64,000 nucleotides of DNA from JAHJQZ01 sp963676075 (GCA_963676075.2 CAXXNZ010000005.1:4904-68903); one strand, 5' to 3'. Counted from the first letter of the stretch, positions 18,681 to 27,278 are shown. A program made the numbers and translations. Notes: a model not told the origin generated them from the sequence alone.

Positions 18681-18751
18681 TCGGCCTTTCCCGACCCGAT
18701 GATAGGTCGACCTATGGGGACGTTTTGTCTCAGGTTCCCGGAGGTCTTTTT

Positions 18752-19240
18752 GTGCCCATGTTGATGCCTTTGATGTTGAGGGCTGTGCCGCTGTTCGTCG
18801 TGCAGGCGGCCTTTGACCGCATCGTCGCCAATATCCATCGCGACAGGCCACGCCTGTTCGCGCGTATGGGCGCGTCGGCGAAAAAGACCATCCTGATCGA
18901 TCCGACCGACATGCATTTCGTCGTCCGGCTGAGCCCGGACATGGACACGCCCGACATGCGCGCCTTCAAGCGCAGCGAGGTGCCGGATTGCGATGCCCAG
19001 ATCAAGGGCACGTTCGAGGAGCTGTTCAAGATGCTTGACACCCAACTTGATGGCGATGCGCTGTTCTTTTCGCGCACCCTCAAGGTGACTGGCGATCTCG
19101 AGGTCGTGGTGGCCCTCAGGAACGCGCTCGACGATATCGACGGCTCGATTGCCAGCGATGTAGCCGCGCTGTTCGGCCCGCCCGGCCAAATCTTCCTTTC
19201 CTTCATGCGTCACCGGCAAAAGAGCGTCGCCCATGCCTGA
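18752..19240 (+). CDS. ubiT: SCP2-domain ubiquinone accessory protein UbiT
   Basis: The product is about 162 aa. A hydrophobic N-terminus (MLMPLMLRAVPLFVVQAAF) precedes an SCP2-type lipid-carrier domain with FARMGASAKKTILIDPTDMHFVV and the hallmark GDALFFSRTLKVTGDLEVVVALRNALDD. UbiT belongs to the oxygen-independent ubiquinone pathway, where it is thought to bind the isoprenoid intermediate, as UbiJ does aerobically. GTG 18752 is preferred because GGAGG lies 7 bases upstream. It overlaps ubiU by 8 bases. Confidence 0.88.
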   Translation: MPMLMPLMLRAVPLFVVQAAFDRIVANIHRDRPRLFARMGASAKKTILIDPTDMHFVVRLSPDMDTPDMRAFKRSEVPDCDAQIKGTFEELFKMLDTQLDGDALFFSRTLKVTGDLEVVVALRNALDDIDGSIASDVAALFGPPGQIFLSFMRHRQKSVAHA

Positions 19241-20255
19241 AACATCTTCCGAACAAAAGCTCCGCCCGGAACTGCTGTGCCCGGCGGGCACGCCGGCAGC
19301 GCTGAGAACCGCCGTCGATGCGGGAGCGGACGCCGTTTATTGCGGACTGGCCCGGCGCTCCAACGTCAGGAACTTCCCCGGCCTCAACTTCATGCCGGAC
19401 GAATACGCCGAAGGCGTCGCCTATGCCCATGAGCGCGGCGCCAAGGTGCTGATGACGACCAACACCTTCCCGCCCGGCGAGGACATGAAGGACTGGACCG
19501 AAACCATAGACATTGCCGCCGAAGCGGGTGCCGATGCGGCAATCATCGCCGATATCGGCGTTGCCGCCTATGCCGCTGAGAAGCACCCGGACCTGCGGCT
19601 TCATCTGTCGGTGCAAGCCGGCGCGGCATCGGCGGAAGCCATCCAGTTCTTCACGCAGAACTTCAACGTCAAGCGCGTTGTGCTGCCGCGCATTCTGACC
19701 ATCAAGGAAATCAAGGCCCTGAAGGCGGAAATCGACTGCGAACTTGAGACCTTCATTTTTGGCAATGTCGGCATGATGGCCGAGGGCCGCTGCTCGCTGA
19801 CCAGCTATGTCACCGGTGTGTCGACCAATATGGACGGCATGTGCTCACCGCCCGAGCACGTCCGCTTCGAGGAGAATGCCGACGGGTCGATGAACTCCAT
19901 CTTGGGCGACGTTACCATTGACTGCTTCTCGGCCGACGAGAAGGCGGGCTATCCGACGATCTGCAAGGGCCGGTACTGGAACGCTGCGCACGAAGAACCC
20001 TATTACGCCTTCGATGAGCCCAACACGCTGAACATCGCCAACATGCTGCCCGACCTGATCGAAGCCGGCGTTACGGCGCTGAAGATTGAAGGCCGGCAGC
20101 GCAGCCGCGCCTATGTCCGCGAGGTCGTCGCGGCCTATCGCGAGGCGGTGGACAATATTCTGGCCGGACGGGAGCCCAATCTCGGCGACCTCGCCGCCCT
20201 GACCGAGGGCCGGCGGCAGACCAAGGGCGCCTATGCCACCAAGGCATGGCGCTAG
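19233..20255 (+). CDS. ubiU: Oxygen-independent ubiquinone hydroxylation protein UbiU (U32 family)
   Basis: The product is 340 aa and has the U32 opening ELLCPAGTPAALRTAVDAGADAVYCGL. Four cysteines suited to a [4Fe-4S] cluster are visible: AEGRCSLTSY, DGMCSPPE, TIDCFS and PTICKGRYW, close to the cluster motif of UbiU. UbiU and UbiV form a complex that hydroxylates ubiquinone precursors without O2, using prephenate as oxygen donor in E. coli. It lies between ubiT and ubiV with tight spacing. The flanking genes exclude generic U32 collagenase-like calls. Confidence 0.92.
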   Translation: MPETSSEQKLRPELLCPAGTPAALRTAVDAGADAVYCGLARRSNVRNFPGLNFMPDEYAEGVAYAHERGAKVLMTTNTFPPGEDMKDWTETIDIAAEAGADAAIIADIGVAAYAAEKHPDLRLHLSVQAGAASAEAIQFFTQNFNVKRVVLPRILTIKEIKALKAEIDCELETFIFGNVGMMAEGRCSLTSYVTGVSTNMDGMCSPPEHVRFEENADGSMNSILGDVTIDCFSADEKAGYPTICKGRYWNAAHEEPYYAFDEPNTLNIANMLPDLIEAGVTALKIEGRQRSRAYVREVVAAYREAVDNILAGREPNLGDLAALTEGRRQTKGAYATKAWR

Positions 20256-20276
20256 AGCGGACGAGGAAATAAAGAC

Positions 20277-21185
20277 ATGACGACAAGCATCACGCTCGGA
20301 CCGCTGTTCTTCCATTGGTCGGCTGACCAGATGGTGGATTTTTACGCCCGCATCGCCGACGAAGCCGAGGTCGACACCGTCTATCTCGGCGAGGTCGTGT
20401 GCTCCAAGCGCATCGCCCTGTTCGAGAAACGCTATGACGAAATGCGCGACCGGCTGAAGCGCGGCGGCAAGAAGGTCGTGTTCTCGACCCTGGCCGAAGT
20501 GGCGGTCAATCTCGACCGCAAGCACGTCAAATCGATCTGTGACCGCACCGAAGAGGAAATCGAGGCCAATGACACATCGGCCCTGACACACCTCAAGGGA
20601 CGCCCGTTCCGCATCGGGCAGCTGTTCAACTGCTACAACGTTGGCGCGCTCGATTATCTCGTCAAACTCGGCGCCACCCATGTCGCCTTGCCGGTTGAAA
20701 TGCGCAGCGCTGGCATTGCGGCGCTGGCCAAGCGCGCAAGCGAACACGGAATCGGTGTCGAGGCCCAGGTCTTCGGACGGGCGCCGCTGGCGCTGTCGGT
20801 CAGGTGCTACTCCGCACGGGCGCGTGAACGTCATAAGGACAATTGCCTGTTCGTGTGCGAGGAGGAGCCAGATGGGCTTGACCTCCACGCCCTCAACAAC
20901 GACCGCTTCCTGACCATCAACGGTATCCAGACCCTGTCGCGGCATTACCTGTCGCTGGCCGACGAAGTGGCCGAGTTGCAGGCAATGGGCGTGACCCATT
21001 TGAGGCTTTCGCCCCACACTGGCGATATGGTCAAGGTGGCACACGCCTTCCGCGAACTGGCCGATGGCCGGATGGCGCCGGCCGAGGCGCAGGCCCAATT
21101 GGCCGAGGCTCAGCCGGAGGCGCTGTTCTCCAACGGCTTCTTCCACGGCGTGCCGGGCAGCCAGCGGGTCGGCATGCTGGCCTGA
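20277..21185 (+). CDS. ubiV: Oxygen-independent ubiquinone hydroxylation protein UbiV (U32 family)
   Basis: The product is 302 aa, a U32 paralogue of UbiU. The cluster-binding cysteines are clear: GEVVCSKRIAL near the N-terminus, then RCYSARARERHKDNCLFVCEEE, giving one plus three Cys as in UbiV. The C-terminal LRLSPHTGDMVKVAHAFREL is typical. It follows ubiU by 21 bases and closes the operon. Presence of ubiTUV predicts ubiquinone synthesis under anoxia, for example with nitrate respiration. Confidence 0.92.
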   Translation: MTTSITLGPLFFHWSADQMVDFYARIADEAEVDTVYLGEVVCSKRIALFEKRYDEMRDRLKRGGKKVVFSTLAEVAVNLDRKHVKSICDRTEEEIEANDTSALTHLKGRPFRIGQLFNCYNVGALDYLVKLGATHVALPVEMRSAGIAALAKRASEHGIGVEAQVFGRAPLALSVRCYSARARERHKDNCLFVCEEEPDGLDLHALNNDRFLTINGIQTLSRHYLSLADEVAELQAMGVTHLRLSPHTGDMVKVAHAFRELADGRMAPAEAQAQLAEAQPEALFSNGFFHGVPGSQRVGMLA

Positions 21186-21237
21186 AGTTTGCGGTTTCGA
21201 ACCGCAAAGCCGGTTCCCACTTCTTGCTGAAAGTGCC

Positions 21238-22059
21238 CTATGTGCCCCCGCGCGCCGGTTCGCCGGCCACGGGTAGCCAGATTTCGACTCCTTCGCGGCC
21301 GTCGGCGCGCGGCAGCTCGCAAACGAAATTCGCTGTCGGCCGATCGCGCAGCTGCGGCAACAGCGTGTCGAAGATCATTTCATAGGCAAGCCCGATCCTC
21401 TGGCCGGCATCGTCGACCAGAAAGCGTCGACAGGTCGCGGCGGGAATGTCGATCGAGACGAAGGGAAGCGGCGGCGGCGCGTTGCCTTCGTGCCGGAACC
21501 CGGCGACGCAGGTGTAGGCCATCTCCGGATCGCCCTGCCAGAATGCCACCTGACAGAAGTCCTCCGGCGCGACCACCATCTCCATGTCATCGATGAGCTT
21601 CATGAGACGTTGCCACAGTGCAGCCGGACCCGTCGGGTCACCGTGAACATCGACCGCCAGTCCACTCAGCCGGAAGGCTTGGAGCCGCACCCGCTCGGCG
21701 GCAACCACAAGTTCGGGCCGAGCTTCGGCGCCGTTGCGGGCCCGCCGGAAGGCCGAAGGCGTCAGGCCGGTGCGGCGGCGAAAGGCACGGGCGAAGGTCG
21801 TTACGTCGTTGAAGCCGCAATCGAGCGCCACATCGACCACGCGCGAACCCTCGGAGGTCAGCCGTTCGGCGGCACGCTCGACGCGCTTGGACAGGATCCA
21901 GCTTGCCGGGCTTTCCCCGACGACGGCGGCGAAGGCGCGGGAGAAATAGGGCGTCGAATAGCCGGCGCGGCGCGCCAGCACCTCGACCGCCAGATCCTCG
22001 TCGAGATGATCGGCGGCCCAGGTCATGACCTCGCGGATGACGGCCTTGGTGGTATGCAT
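21238..22059 (-). CDS. AraC-family regulator with GyrI-like sensor domain
   Basis: The product is 273 aa. The N-terminal AraC double HTH spans about 1-105 (VIREVMTWAADHLDEDLAVEVLARRAGYSTPYFSRAFAAVVGESP, then VALDCGFNDVTTFARAFRRRTGLTPSAFRR). The C-terminal 150 residues (LQAFRLSGLAVDVHGDPTG and a closing EIWLPVA) resemble the GyrI/Rob-C small-molecule domain. This architecture (SoxS/Rob/TipA-like) often controls efflux or detoxification genes. ATG 22059 was chosen because the upstream open frame lacks domain features. The target is unknown. Confidence 0.88.
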   Translation of the reverse strand: MHTTKAVIREVMTWAADHLDEDLAVEVLARRAGYSTPYFSRAFAAVVGESPASWILSKRVERAAERLTSEGSRVVDVALDCGFNDVTTFARAFRRRTGLTPSAFRRARNGAEARPELVVAAERVRLQAFRLSGLAVDVHGDPTGPAALWQRLMKLIDDMEMVVAPEDFCQVAFWQGDPEMAYTCVAGFRHEGNAPPPLPFVSIDIPAATCRRFLVDDAGQRIGLAYEMIFDTLLPQLRDRPTANFVCELPRADGREGVEIWLPVAGEPARGGT

Positions 22060-22148
22060 CGCTGCAAATCTAGGCCGGCGGCGATGAGAGCTGAAGCGCT
22101 GGTCCTGCTTCAGCTCGTCGCAGCGGGTTTGGACGAGGTTCTCCACGG

Positions 22149-22619
22149 CTAGCAGTTGAAGATCGACGCCCAGTCGAAATCGCCGGAGGTTTCGATCGAT
22201 TGCGGCCAGTTCGCACACCAGCTCGGCATGTCCGGTTTTTCCACTCGGTCGGCGGCCGGCTGGTAGGGCTTGATGTCGAGAATGGGCGAGTTGGGTTCGC
22301 AATCGATCCAGCCCAGATGCAGGACCCCGGTCTCGACATCGACATCTGTCAGCGCCGCGACGGTGACGCAGACCGGATTGGGCCTCAGCGGCGAGCGCGT
22401 CGCGAAGACGCCGAGCTGCTCAGGCGCGTTCTTGTAAGGGGCCGGGCCGACATATTTGTCCGCCGGCAGCTCGGGCAACTGGTCGGCATGCCAGACCAGC
22501 ATGATCCACTTGAAATCCGAGAGTCCGGTCAATCCGGGACGATACGGGGCGTCGATCTCGATAATGTGATCGTCGCCCTCGAGGCGGACGTGGCCGATGG
22601 GCGAATAGGAAACGGGCAT
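22149..22619 (-). CDS. trmO: tRNA (t6A37) methyltransferase TrmO / TsaA-family protein
   Basis: The product is 156 aa. The diagnostic UPF0066/TsaA signature is complete: YSPIGHVRLEG at the start, then GVFATRSPLRPNPVCVTVAAL, and DIKPYQPAAD near the end. TrmO methylates threonylcarbamoyladenosine at tRNA position 37 using SAM. The protein is shorter than E. coli TrmO and lacks its C-terminal extension, as in many bacterial homologues. ATG 22619 follows AAAGGAG. It is 89 bases from the AraC gene on the same strand. Confidence 0.85.
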   Translation of the reverse strand: MPVSYSPIGHVRLEGDDHIIEIDAPYRPGLTGLSDFKWIMLVWHADQLPELPADKYVGPAPYKNAPEQLGVFATRSPLRPNPVCVTVAALTDVDVETGVLHLGWIDCEPNSPILDIKPYQPAADRVEKPDMPSWCANWPQSIETSGDFDWASIFNC

Positions 22620-22776
22620 GGCAAACTCCTTTGCGGCACTGCCGGGCAGGTGCCCGGCGACCCGGGCAGCCATAGGACAGGGGCGCCGCCGTGCGCGCGG
22701 CGATTTGCACTGCCGGCTGCATCGGAGTCGGCGTTTCATAACCTTTTGCGGGTGTGGGCCGACAGTGTTCGTGTGC

Positions 22777-23583
22777 CTAGCGGAAGCCGACGCGTCCGGG
22801 GTCGGTGCTTGGCTCATAACTTGCCTCGGCCGAAAACGGGGTCAGCGAGGCAAGGCGGAACTCGGCGGGACCGAGGCCGAACACGGTCTCGACGGTGAAC
22901 GGGCCAGATGCGGATTTGGCGCTGCCGATCTCGGTCGAACCGTTGATGTTGATCAGAAGACTGTCCTTGCCGAGAAACCGTACAAGGCCGAACTGCAGCC
23001 AGCGGCCACCGAAATGTGGCTTGTGCCGATAGGCAATGTGCAGAACCTTGGGAATGTCCGGGTCGAACGCGTCGGGGAACCTGACCGCGAAATTTCCATA
23101 GACCCCGGCGCGAATCGCGGGGTCGTGCGCAAAATCGAAACTATGCCATCCAGAAGCGAACCGGGCGCCGATTGCCTTGGGCGGCCAGTCGGCGCGTCGG
23201 CCAAGAAATTCGCCGATCAGGGCCATCGACTTGTGCTGCCACAATCGCGTCTCGAGCGCCGTCAGGATCTTGGCGGTCGACTCCGAAGGGGTCGCTCCCG
23301 CAAGCGTGATCAGGCAGAACGGATCGATGTCGAGAATGGCGGCGAGTTCGATTAATGTCTCAGCTGAACCGGGCAAGTCACCCTGGAACCAGCGATATAT
23401 GGTCGCCCGATTGCGCGGTGCCTTCGAATAGGGCTTGCCGCGGGCATCGTCGGCGCAGTGCCAGTGATCAAGGAAATCGGTTACGCCACGAGGGAAGCGT
23501 TTGTCGACGATTTGCCGTAACAATGTTCCGTCAAGCGCGACAGGCACACGAACAGAATCTGTCGCTTTTGGATCCGACGTCAT
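22777..23583 (-). CDS. Helix-turn-helix (XRE-like) protein of unknown function
   Basis: The product is about 268 aa. Residues 50-95 contain a helix-turn-helix-like stretch, NRATIYRWFQGDLPGSAETLIELAAILDIDPFCLITLAG, where WF-x-G-x-LPGSAETLIELA resembles XRE recognition helices. The C-terminal two thirds (KSMALIGEFLGRRADWPPKAIGARF through to GGRWLQFGLVRFLGKDSLLININGSTEIG) look like a beta-rich domain I cannot name. The start chosen is ATG 23583; a further in-frame start at 23598 is possible. Ligand and target are unknown. Confidence 0.7.
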   Translation of the reverse strand: MTSDPKATDSVRVPVALDGTLLRQIVDKRFPRGVTDFLDHWHCADDARGKPYSKAPRNRATIYRWFQGDLPGSAETLIELAAILDIDPFCLITLAGATPSESTAKILTALETRLWQHKSMALIGEFLGRRADWPPKAIGARFASGWHSFDFAHDPAIRAGVYGNFAVRFPDAFDPDIPKVLHIAYRHKPHFGGRWLQFGLVRFLGKDSLLININGSTEIGSAKSASGPFTVETVFGLGPAEFRLASLTPFSAEASYEPSTDPGRVGFR

Positions 23584-23790
23584 GCAACCACATCGCATTC
23601 AAACCGGCGTACAACGTGTTCGTTCCCGAAACGGGACGCGATGCCATACGGTCGGCCAAATGCTGCCCCCACAAACCAGCTTGGTCGATACCACGAGTAT
23701 AACACTAGGTTGTAATCGGTCTAGCATAACTGACCAACCTTTTGATGATCGTGTAGAATTCCGGCAGAGCGCCTCCGTGTAGGTACGTAT

Positions 23791-23906
23791 TTGAGAACGT
23801 TTCATTTTGGCGCTAGCCTTATGTTTTAAGCCAGCACACAGCCTTTCGAGGCCAGTTGGCGGGGAGTGGTGGCTTTTGGAGAGGAGCCGCTACTCCCCTT
23901 TTTTTT
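23791..23906 (+). ncRNA. Candidate small RNA with promoter and intrinsic terminator
   Basis: A sigma-70-like promoter (TTGAGA 23791-23796, 17-base spacer, TAGCCT 23814-23819) predicts a start near 23826. The RNA would carry a UUCG-capped hairpin (GCCT-TTCG-AGGC, 23841-23852). It ends in a 14-bp terminator stem (23861-23874 with 23885-23898) and eight T residues (23899-23906). No plus-strand gene precedes it, so the terminator is orphaned. It ends well before the separate clpP heat-shock promoter. The length would be about 80 bases. No family was recognised. Confidence 0.55.
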
Positions 23907-23982
23907 GTCCGTAGACACATAAGGTCGCAGGGGTGTGCGTAAACCATCCGACGCGATCGTTTTGGTCAGGTGAGGGGCTCAC

Positions 23983-24011
23983 CCTTGTTCCAAGGGACAT
24001 TCCCGCCTATC
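23983..24011 (+). promoter_or_regulatory. Heat-shock (RpoH) promoter of clpP
   Basis: CTTG (23983-23986), an 18-base spacer and CCTATCT (24005-24011) match the alphaproteobacterial sigma-32 consensus CTTG-N17/18-CYTAT-T. A start near 24018 gives a leader of about 72 bases. Confidence 0.7.
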
Positions 24012-24089
24012 TCTGCGTTTACCCCGCATTAAGCCGATCACGTCTGCTATCGCATCAGGCATCCGATTCGCTCTCTTCAAGGTTGGACT

Positions 24090-24716
24090 ATGAAAGATCC
24101 CGCAGAAATCTACATGAACACGCTCGTGCCCATGGTCGTGGAACAGACCAACCGTGGTGAACGCGCCTACGACATCTTCTCGCGGCTGTTGAAGGAGCGC
24201 ATTATCTTCGTCACCGGCGTCGTCGAGGACAACATGGCCTCGCTGGTTGCCGCGCAGCTGCTTTTCCTTGAATCGGAAAATCCGAAAAAGGAAATCGCCA
24301 TGTACATCAATTCGCCCGGCGGCGTGGTGACGGCAGGTCTTGCCATGTACGACACCATGCAGTTCATCCGACCGGCCGTGGCGACGTTGTGCATCGGTCA
24401 GGCGGCCTCGATGGGCTCGCTGTTGCTGGCTGCCGGCGAGAAGGGCATGCGCGCCGCGCTGCCCAATGCCTCGATCATGGTTCACCAGCCTTCGGGCGGC
24501 TACCAGGGCCAGGCCACGGACATCCTGATCCACGCGCAATATACCGAGCGGTTGAAAAAGCAGCTCAACGAAGTATATGTGAAGCACACCGGTCAGGATT
24601 ACGACACCATCCATGCAGCGCTCGAGCGCGACAACTTCATGACCGCTGAAGACGCCAAGGCGTTTGGCCTGATCGACACCATCATGGACAAGCGCGCAAC
24701 GCCGGTCGGTAGCTGA
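24090..24716 (+). CDS. clpP: ATP-dependent Clp protease proteolytic subunit
   Basis: The product is 208 aa. Catalytic Ser is in IGQAASMGSLLLAA, catalytic His in IMVHQPSGGYQG, and the acidic partner probably in ALERDNFM. The processing/N-terminal region MNTLVPMVVEQTNRGERAYDIFSRLLKERIIF is standard. ClpP forms the tetradecameric chamber loaded by ClpX and ClpA. It precedes clpX by 195 bases. Compared with E. coli, the AQYTERLKKQLNEVYVKHTGQ helix differs somewhat, but length and catalytic residues are intact. Heat-shock control is expected from its promoter. Confidence 0.97.
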   Translation: MKDPAEIYMNTLVPMVVEQTNRGERAYDIFSRLLKERIIFVTGVVEDNMASLVAAQLLFLESENPKKEIAMYINSPGGVVTAGLAMYDTMQFIRPAVATLCIGQAASMGSLLLAAGEKGMRAALPNASIMVHQPSGGYQGQATDILIHAQYTERLKKQLNEVYVKHTGQDYDTIHAALERDNFMTAEDAKAFGLIDTIMDKRATPVGS

Positions 24717-24911
24717 GGCAATGGCCTCGGATCGATCAAAATCCGGCGTTAACGGAAACCAACACTTGATCGCCTCGGGGGCCATCAGCCAATTGCGCCG
24801 GAAAATCCGGACCTTTATGGTGGCCTCACGACTTACATTTTGTTCACCCGTGATGCCGTAGCGTTATCGGATGAAGTGACGGGGGCGACAGGGCCCCCTC
24901 GGGAGTGACGA

Positions 24912-26183
24912 ATGTCCAAAGACAATTCCAGCGGCGAGTCTTCGAAAAATACCCTTTACTGCTCGTTCTGCGGGAAGTCTCAGCACGAGGTTCGCAAGCT
25001 CATTGCCGGTCCGACCGTGTTCATCTGCGATGAATGCGTCGAGCTGTGCATGGACATCATCCGCGAAGAGAACAAGTCCTCGACCATCAAGTCGGCGGAC
25101 GGCGTTCCGACCCCTGCTGATATCTGCAAGGTGCTCGACGACTACGTGATCGGCCAGGGGCGCGCCAAGCGCGTGCTGTCTGTTGCCGTACACAATCACT
25201 ACAAGCGCCTGGCCCATGCCCAGAAGAACCAGGATGTGGAACTCTCCAAGTCCAACATCCTGCTGATCGGCCCGACCGGTACCGGCAAGACGCTGTTGGC
25301 CCAGACGCTGGCGCGCATCATCGATGTGCCCTTCACCATGGCCGACGCGACGACGCTGACCGAAGCCGGCTATGTCGGCGAGGACGTCGAGAACATCATC
25401 CTTAAGCTGTTGCAGGCCGCCGACTACAATGTCGACAAGGCCCAGCGCGGCATCGTCTACATCGACGAAGTCGACAAGATTTCCAGGAAGTCCGACAATC
25501 CCTCGATCACCCGCGACGTGTCGGGCGAGGGCGTGCAGCAGGCCTTGCTGAAGATCATGGAAGGCACGGTTGCCTCGGTGCCGCCCCAGGGCGGGCGCAA
25601 GCATCCGCAGCAGGAATTCCTGCAGGTCGACACCACGAACATCCTGTTCATCGTCGGTGGTGCCTTTGCCGGCCTCGAAAAGATCATCCAGGCGCGCGGC
25701 GAACACTCCTCGATCGGCTTTGCTGCCGAGGTCAAGGATCCCAACGAGCGCCGCGTCGGCGAGATCTTTGCCGATGTCGAGCCCGAGGATCTGGTCAAGT
25801 TCGGCCTGATCCCGGAATTCATCGGCCGTCTGCCGGTGATCGCCACGCTCGAGGACCTCGACGCCGATGCGCTCATCCAGATCCTGACCGAGCCCAAGAA
25901 TGCGCTCGTCCGCCAGTATCAGCGTCTGTTCAAGATGGAAGACGTCGAACTGAGCTTCCACGAGGACGCGCTTCGGGCCATCGCCACGCACGCCATCGAA
26001 CGCAAGACCGGTGCCCGTGGCCTCCGCTCGATCATGGAAGGCATCCTGCTCGACACCATGTACGACCTGCCGAGCCTTGAAGGTGTCCAGGAAGTGGTGA
26101 TCGGCGAGGAAGTCGTCAACGGTGACGCCCGTCCGCTCTACATCTATGCCGAGCGCCAGGAAGAAGAAGCCGCCGGGGCCTAG
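24912..26183 (+). CDS. clpX: Clp protease ATP-binding subunit ClpX
   Basis: The product is 423 aa. The N-terminal zinc-binding domain has CSFCGKSQ and ICDECVELC. The AAA+ module has GPTGTGKT (Walker A), IVYIDEVDKI (Walker B) and ERKTGARGLRSI (sensor 2). The IGF loop that docks on ClpP is present in EHSSIGFAAEV. ClpX unfolds tagged substrates for ClpP. ATG 24912 follows GGGAGTGACGA. The 195-base clpP-clpX gap suggests an internal promoter, though none stands out. Confidence 0.97.
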   Translation: MSKDNSSGESSKNTLYCSFCGKSQHEVRKLIAGPTVFICDECVELCMDIIREENKSSTIKSADGVPTPADICKVLDDYVIGQGRAKRVLSVAVHNHYKRLAHAQKNQDVELSKSNILLIGPTGTGKTLLAQTLARIIDVPFTMADATTLTEAGYVGEDVENIILKLLQAADYNVDKAQRGIVYIDEVDKISRKSDNPSITRDVSGEGVQQALLKIMEGTVASVPPQGGRKHPQQEFLQVDTTNILFIVGGAFAGLEKIIQARGEHSSIGFAAEVKDPNERRVGEIFADVEPEDLVKFGLIPEFIGRLPVIATLEDLDADALIQILTEPKNALVRQYQRLFKMEDVELSFHEDALRAIATHAIERKTGARGLRSIMEGILLDTMYDLPSLEGVQEVVIGEEVVNGDARPLYIYAERQEEEAAGA

Positions 26184-26211
26184 CCCAGGCCAGAACATCG
26201 CAACAGATCAA

Positions 26212-26240
26212 ACGCCGGCCTTGTGCCGGCGTCTTTCGTT
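26212..26240 (+). terminator. Rho-independent terminator after clpX, abutting the next start codon
   Basis: The stem ACGCCGGC/GCCGGCGT with loop CTTGT is followed by CTTTCGTT, ending at 26240. The next ATG is at 26241. Confidence 0.75.
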
Positions 26241-27239
26241 ATGAGCAGCTTGTCGTTACGGATCGCGAAAAACATCGAAGCCCTTGTCGACGGGGTGTCG
26301 GGCAAGGCTCTGGCCGAGCGCGCCGAGCGGATATCCGAAGGGTTCCGCGCCAATCGTCCCTCAAGGGAAGTCATCCGGAACGAGATCGACGCGGCGATCT
26401 ATGCCCTGATGCGCATGCCGGCAACGGCGGCGGCGGTGGAAACAGTTCTGGACGCCTTCGGCGAGCAGGTGCCGGATTTTTCTCCCAGGACCATCCTCGA
26501 CGCCGGGGCAGGGCCGGGGACCGCCAGTCTGGCTTTGACGGAGATCTGGCCGGATGCCACTCCTGTGCTTTGCGATTCTCATCCGGATTTCCTGAAGCTG
26601 GCGCAGCGGCTTCTGGCCGAGGCCGCACCGGAAATTGCGGAACAGGCCGGAGTGCTCGTGGGTGACATCGCCCGGCCCGCTACGGCGCTGCCCAAAGCCG
26701 ATCTGGTCATCGCCTCCTATTCCCTGACCGAACTCGATGATGCCGCCTATCAGCAGGCGGCGTTACGCCTCTGGGCAGCGGCGAAGGAGGCGCTGGTTAT
26801 CATCGAACCGGGACGGCCGCGCGACTATCGCCGGCTGATGGCGTTCCGGCAGGAATCCATCGGGCAGGGCGCCCGTATCGCCGCGCCATGCCCGCACGCC
26901 CAGACTTGCCCGCTCGTCGGCGAGGATTGGTGCCATTTTTCCGTGCGCCTGCCGCGCAGCAGGGCACATTTGCGCCTCAAGGGCGGGGCGCTCGGCTATG
27001 AGGACGAAAAATTTACCTATCTGGTGCTGGTCCGTCCCGATATCGATCCGACGCCGCCCTTGCCGCGTATACTTGCCATGCCCGATGTGATGAAGCACGA
27101 GATTCGCCTGAAGCTGTGCGAGACCGACGGGACGGTCGGCATTCGCGGTTTCGGCAGGCGGCATCCAGAGTTCAGCCGTATTCGTCGTGCACGATGGGGC
27201 AAATGTGTGGATGAAGATCGTGTTAAGGGGCATCAATGA
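26241..27239 (+). CDS. Rsm22-family small-ribosomal-subunit methyltransferase-like protein
   Basis: The product is 332 aa, with a class I methyltransferase fold in the middle (ILDAGAGPGTASLAL, then DLVIASYSLTEL). A four-Cys motif C-PHAQTC-P...DWC-HF sits near residues 220-240, with a further Cys near the C-terminus. These are marks of Rsm22/METTL17, which binds Fe-S and the ribosomal small subunit in mitochondria. Its bacterial role is not established. ATG 26241 has no Shine-Dalgarno sequence and directly follows a terminator hairpin; a GTG at 26223 would lie inside that hairpin. Confidence 0.8.
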   Translation: MSSLSLRIAKNIEALVDGVSGKALAERAERISEGFRANRPSREVIRNEIDAAIYALMRMPATAAAVETVLDAFGEQVPDFSPRTILDAGAGPGTASLALTEIWPDATPVLCDSHPDFLKLAQRLLAEAAPEIAEQAGVLVGDIARPATALPKADLVIASYSLTELDDAAYQQAALRLWAAAKEALVIIEPGRPRDYRRLMAFRQESIGQGARIAAPCPHAQTCPLVGEDWCHFSVRLPRSRAHLRLKGGALGYEDEKFTYLVLVRPDIDPTPPLPRILAMPDVMKHEIRLKLCETDGTVGIRGFGRRHPEFSRIRRARWGKCVDEDRVKGHQ

Positions 27240-27250
27240 TCGCAGTTGAT

Positions 27251-27278
27251 CTTGCGTCGGCGCTCCTGCACCCTATCT
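27251..27278 (+). promoter_or_regulatory. Heat-shock (RpoH) promoter of lon
   Basis: CTTG (27251-27254), 17 bases and CCTATCT (27272-27278) match the sigma-32 consensus. This repeats the clpP promoter pattern with the same -10 heptamer. Confidence 0.7.

Noticed and set aside
24864..26198. A 444-codon minus-strand frame opposite clpX, and a similar one at 27233-28906 opposite lon
   Set aside because: Both mirror highly conserved genes and have leucine/aspartate/valine-rich shadow composition.
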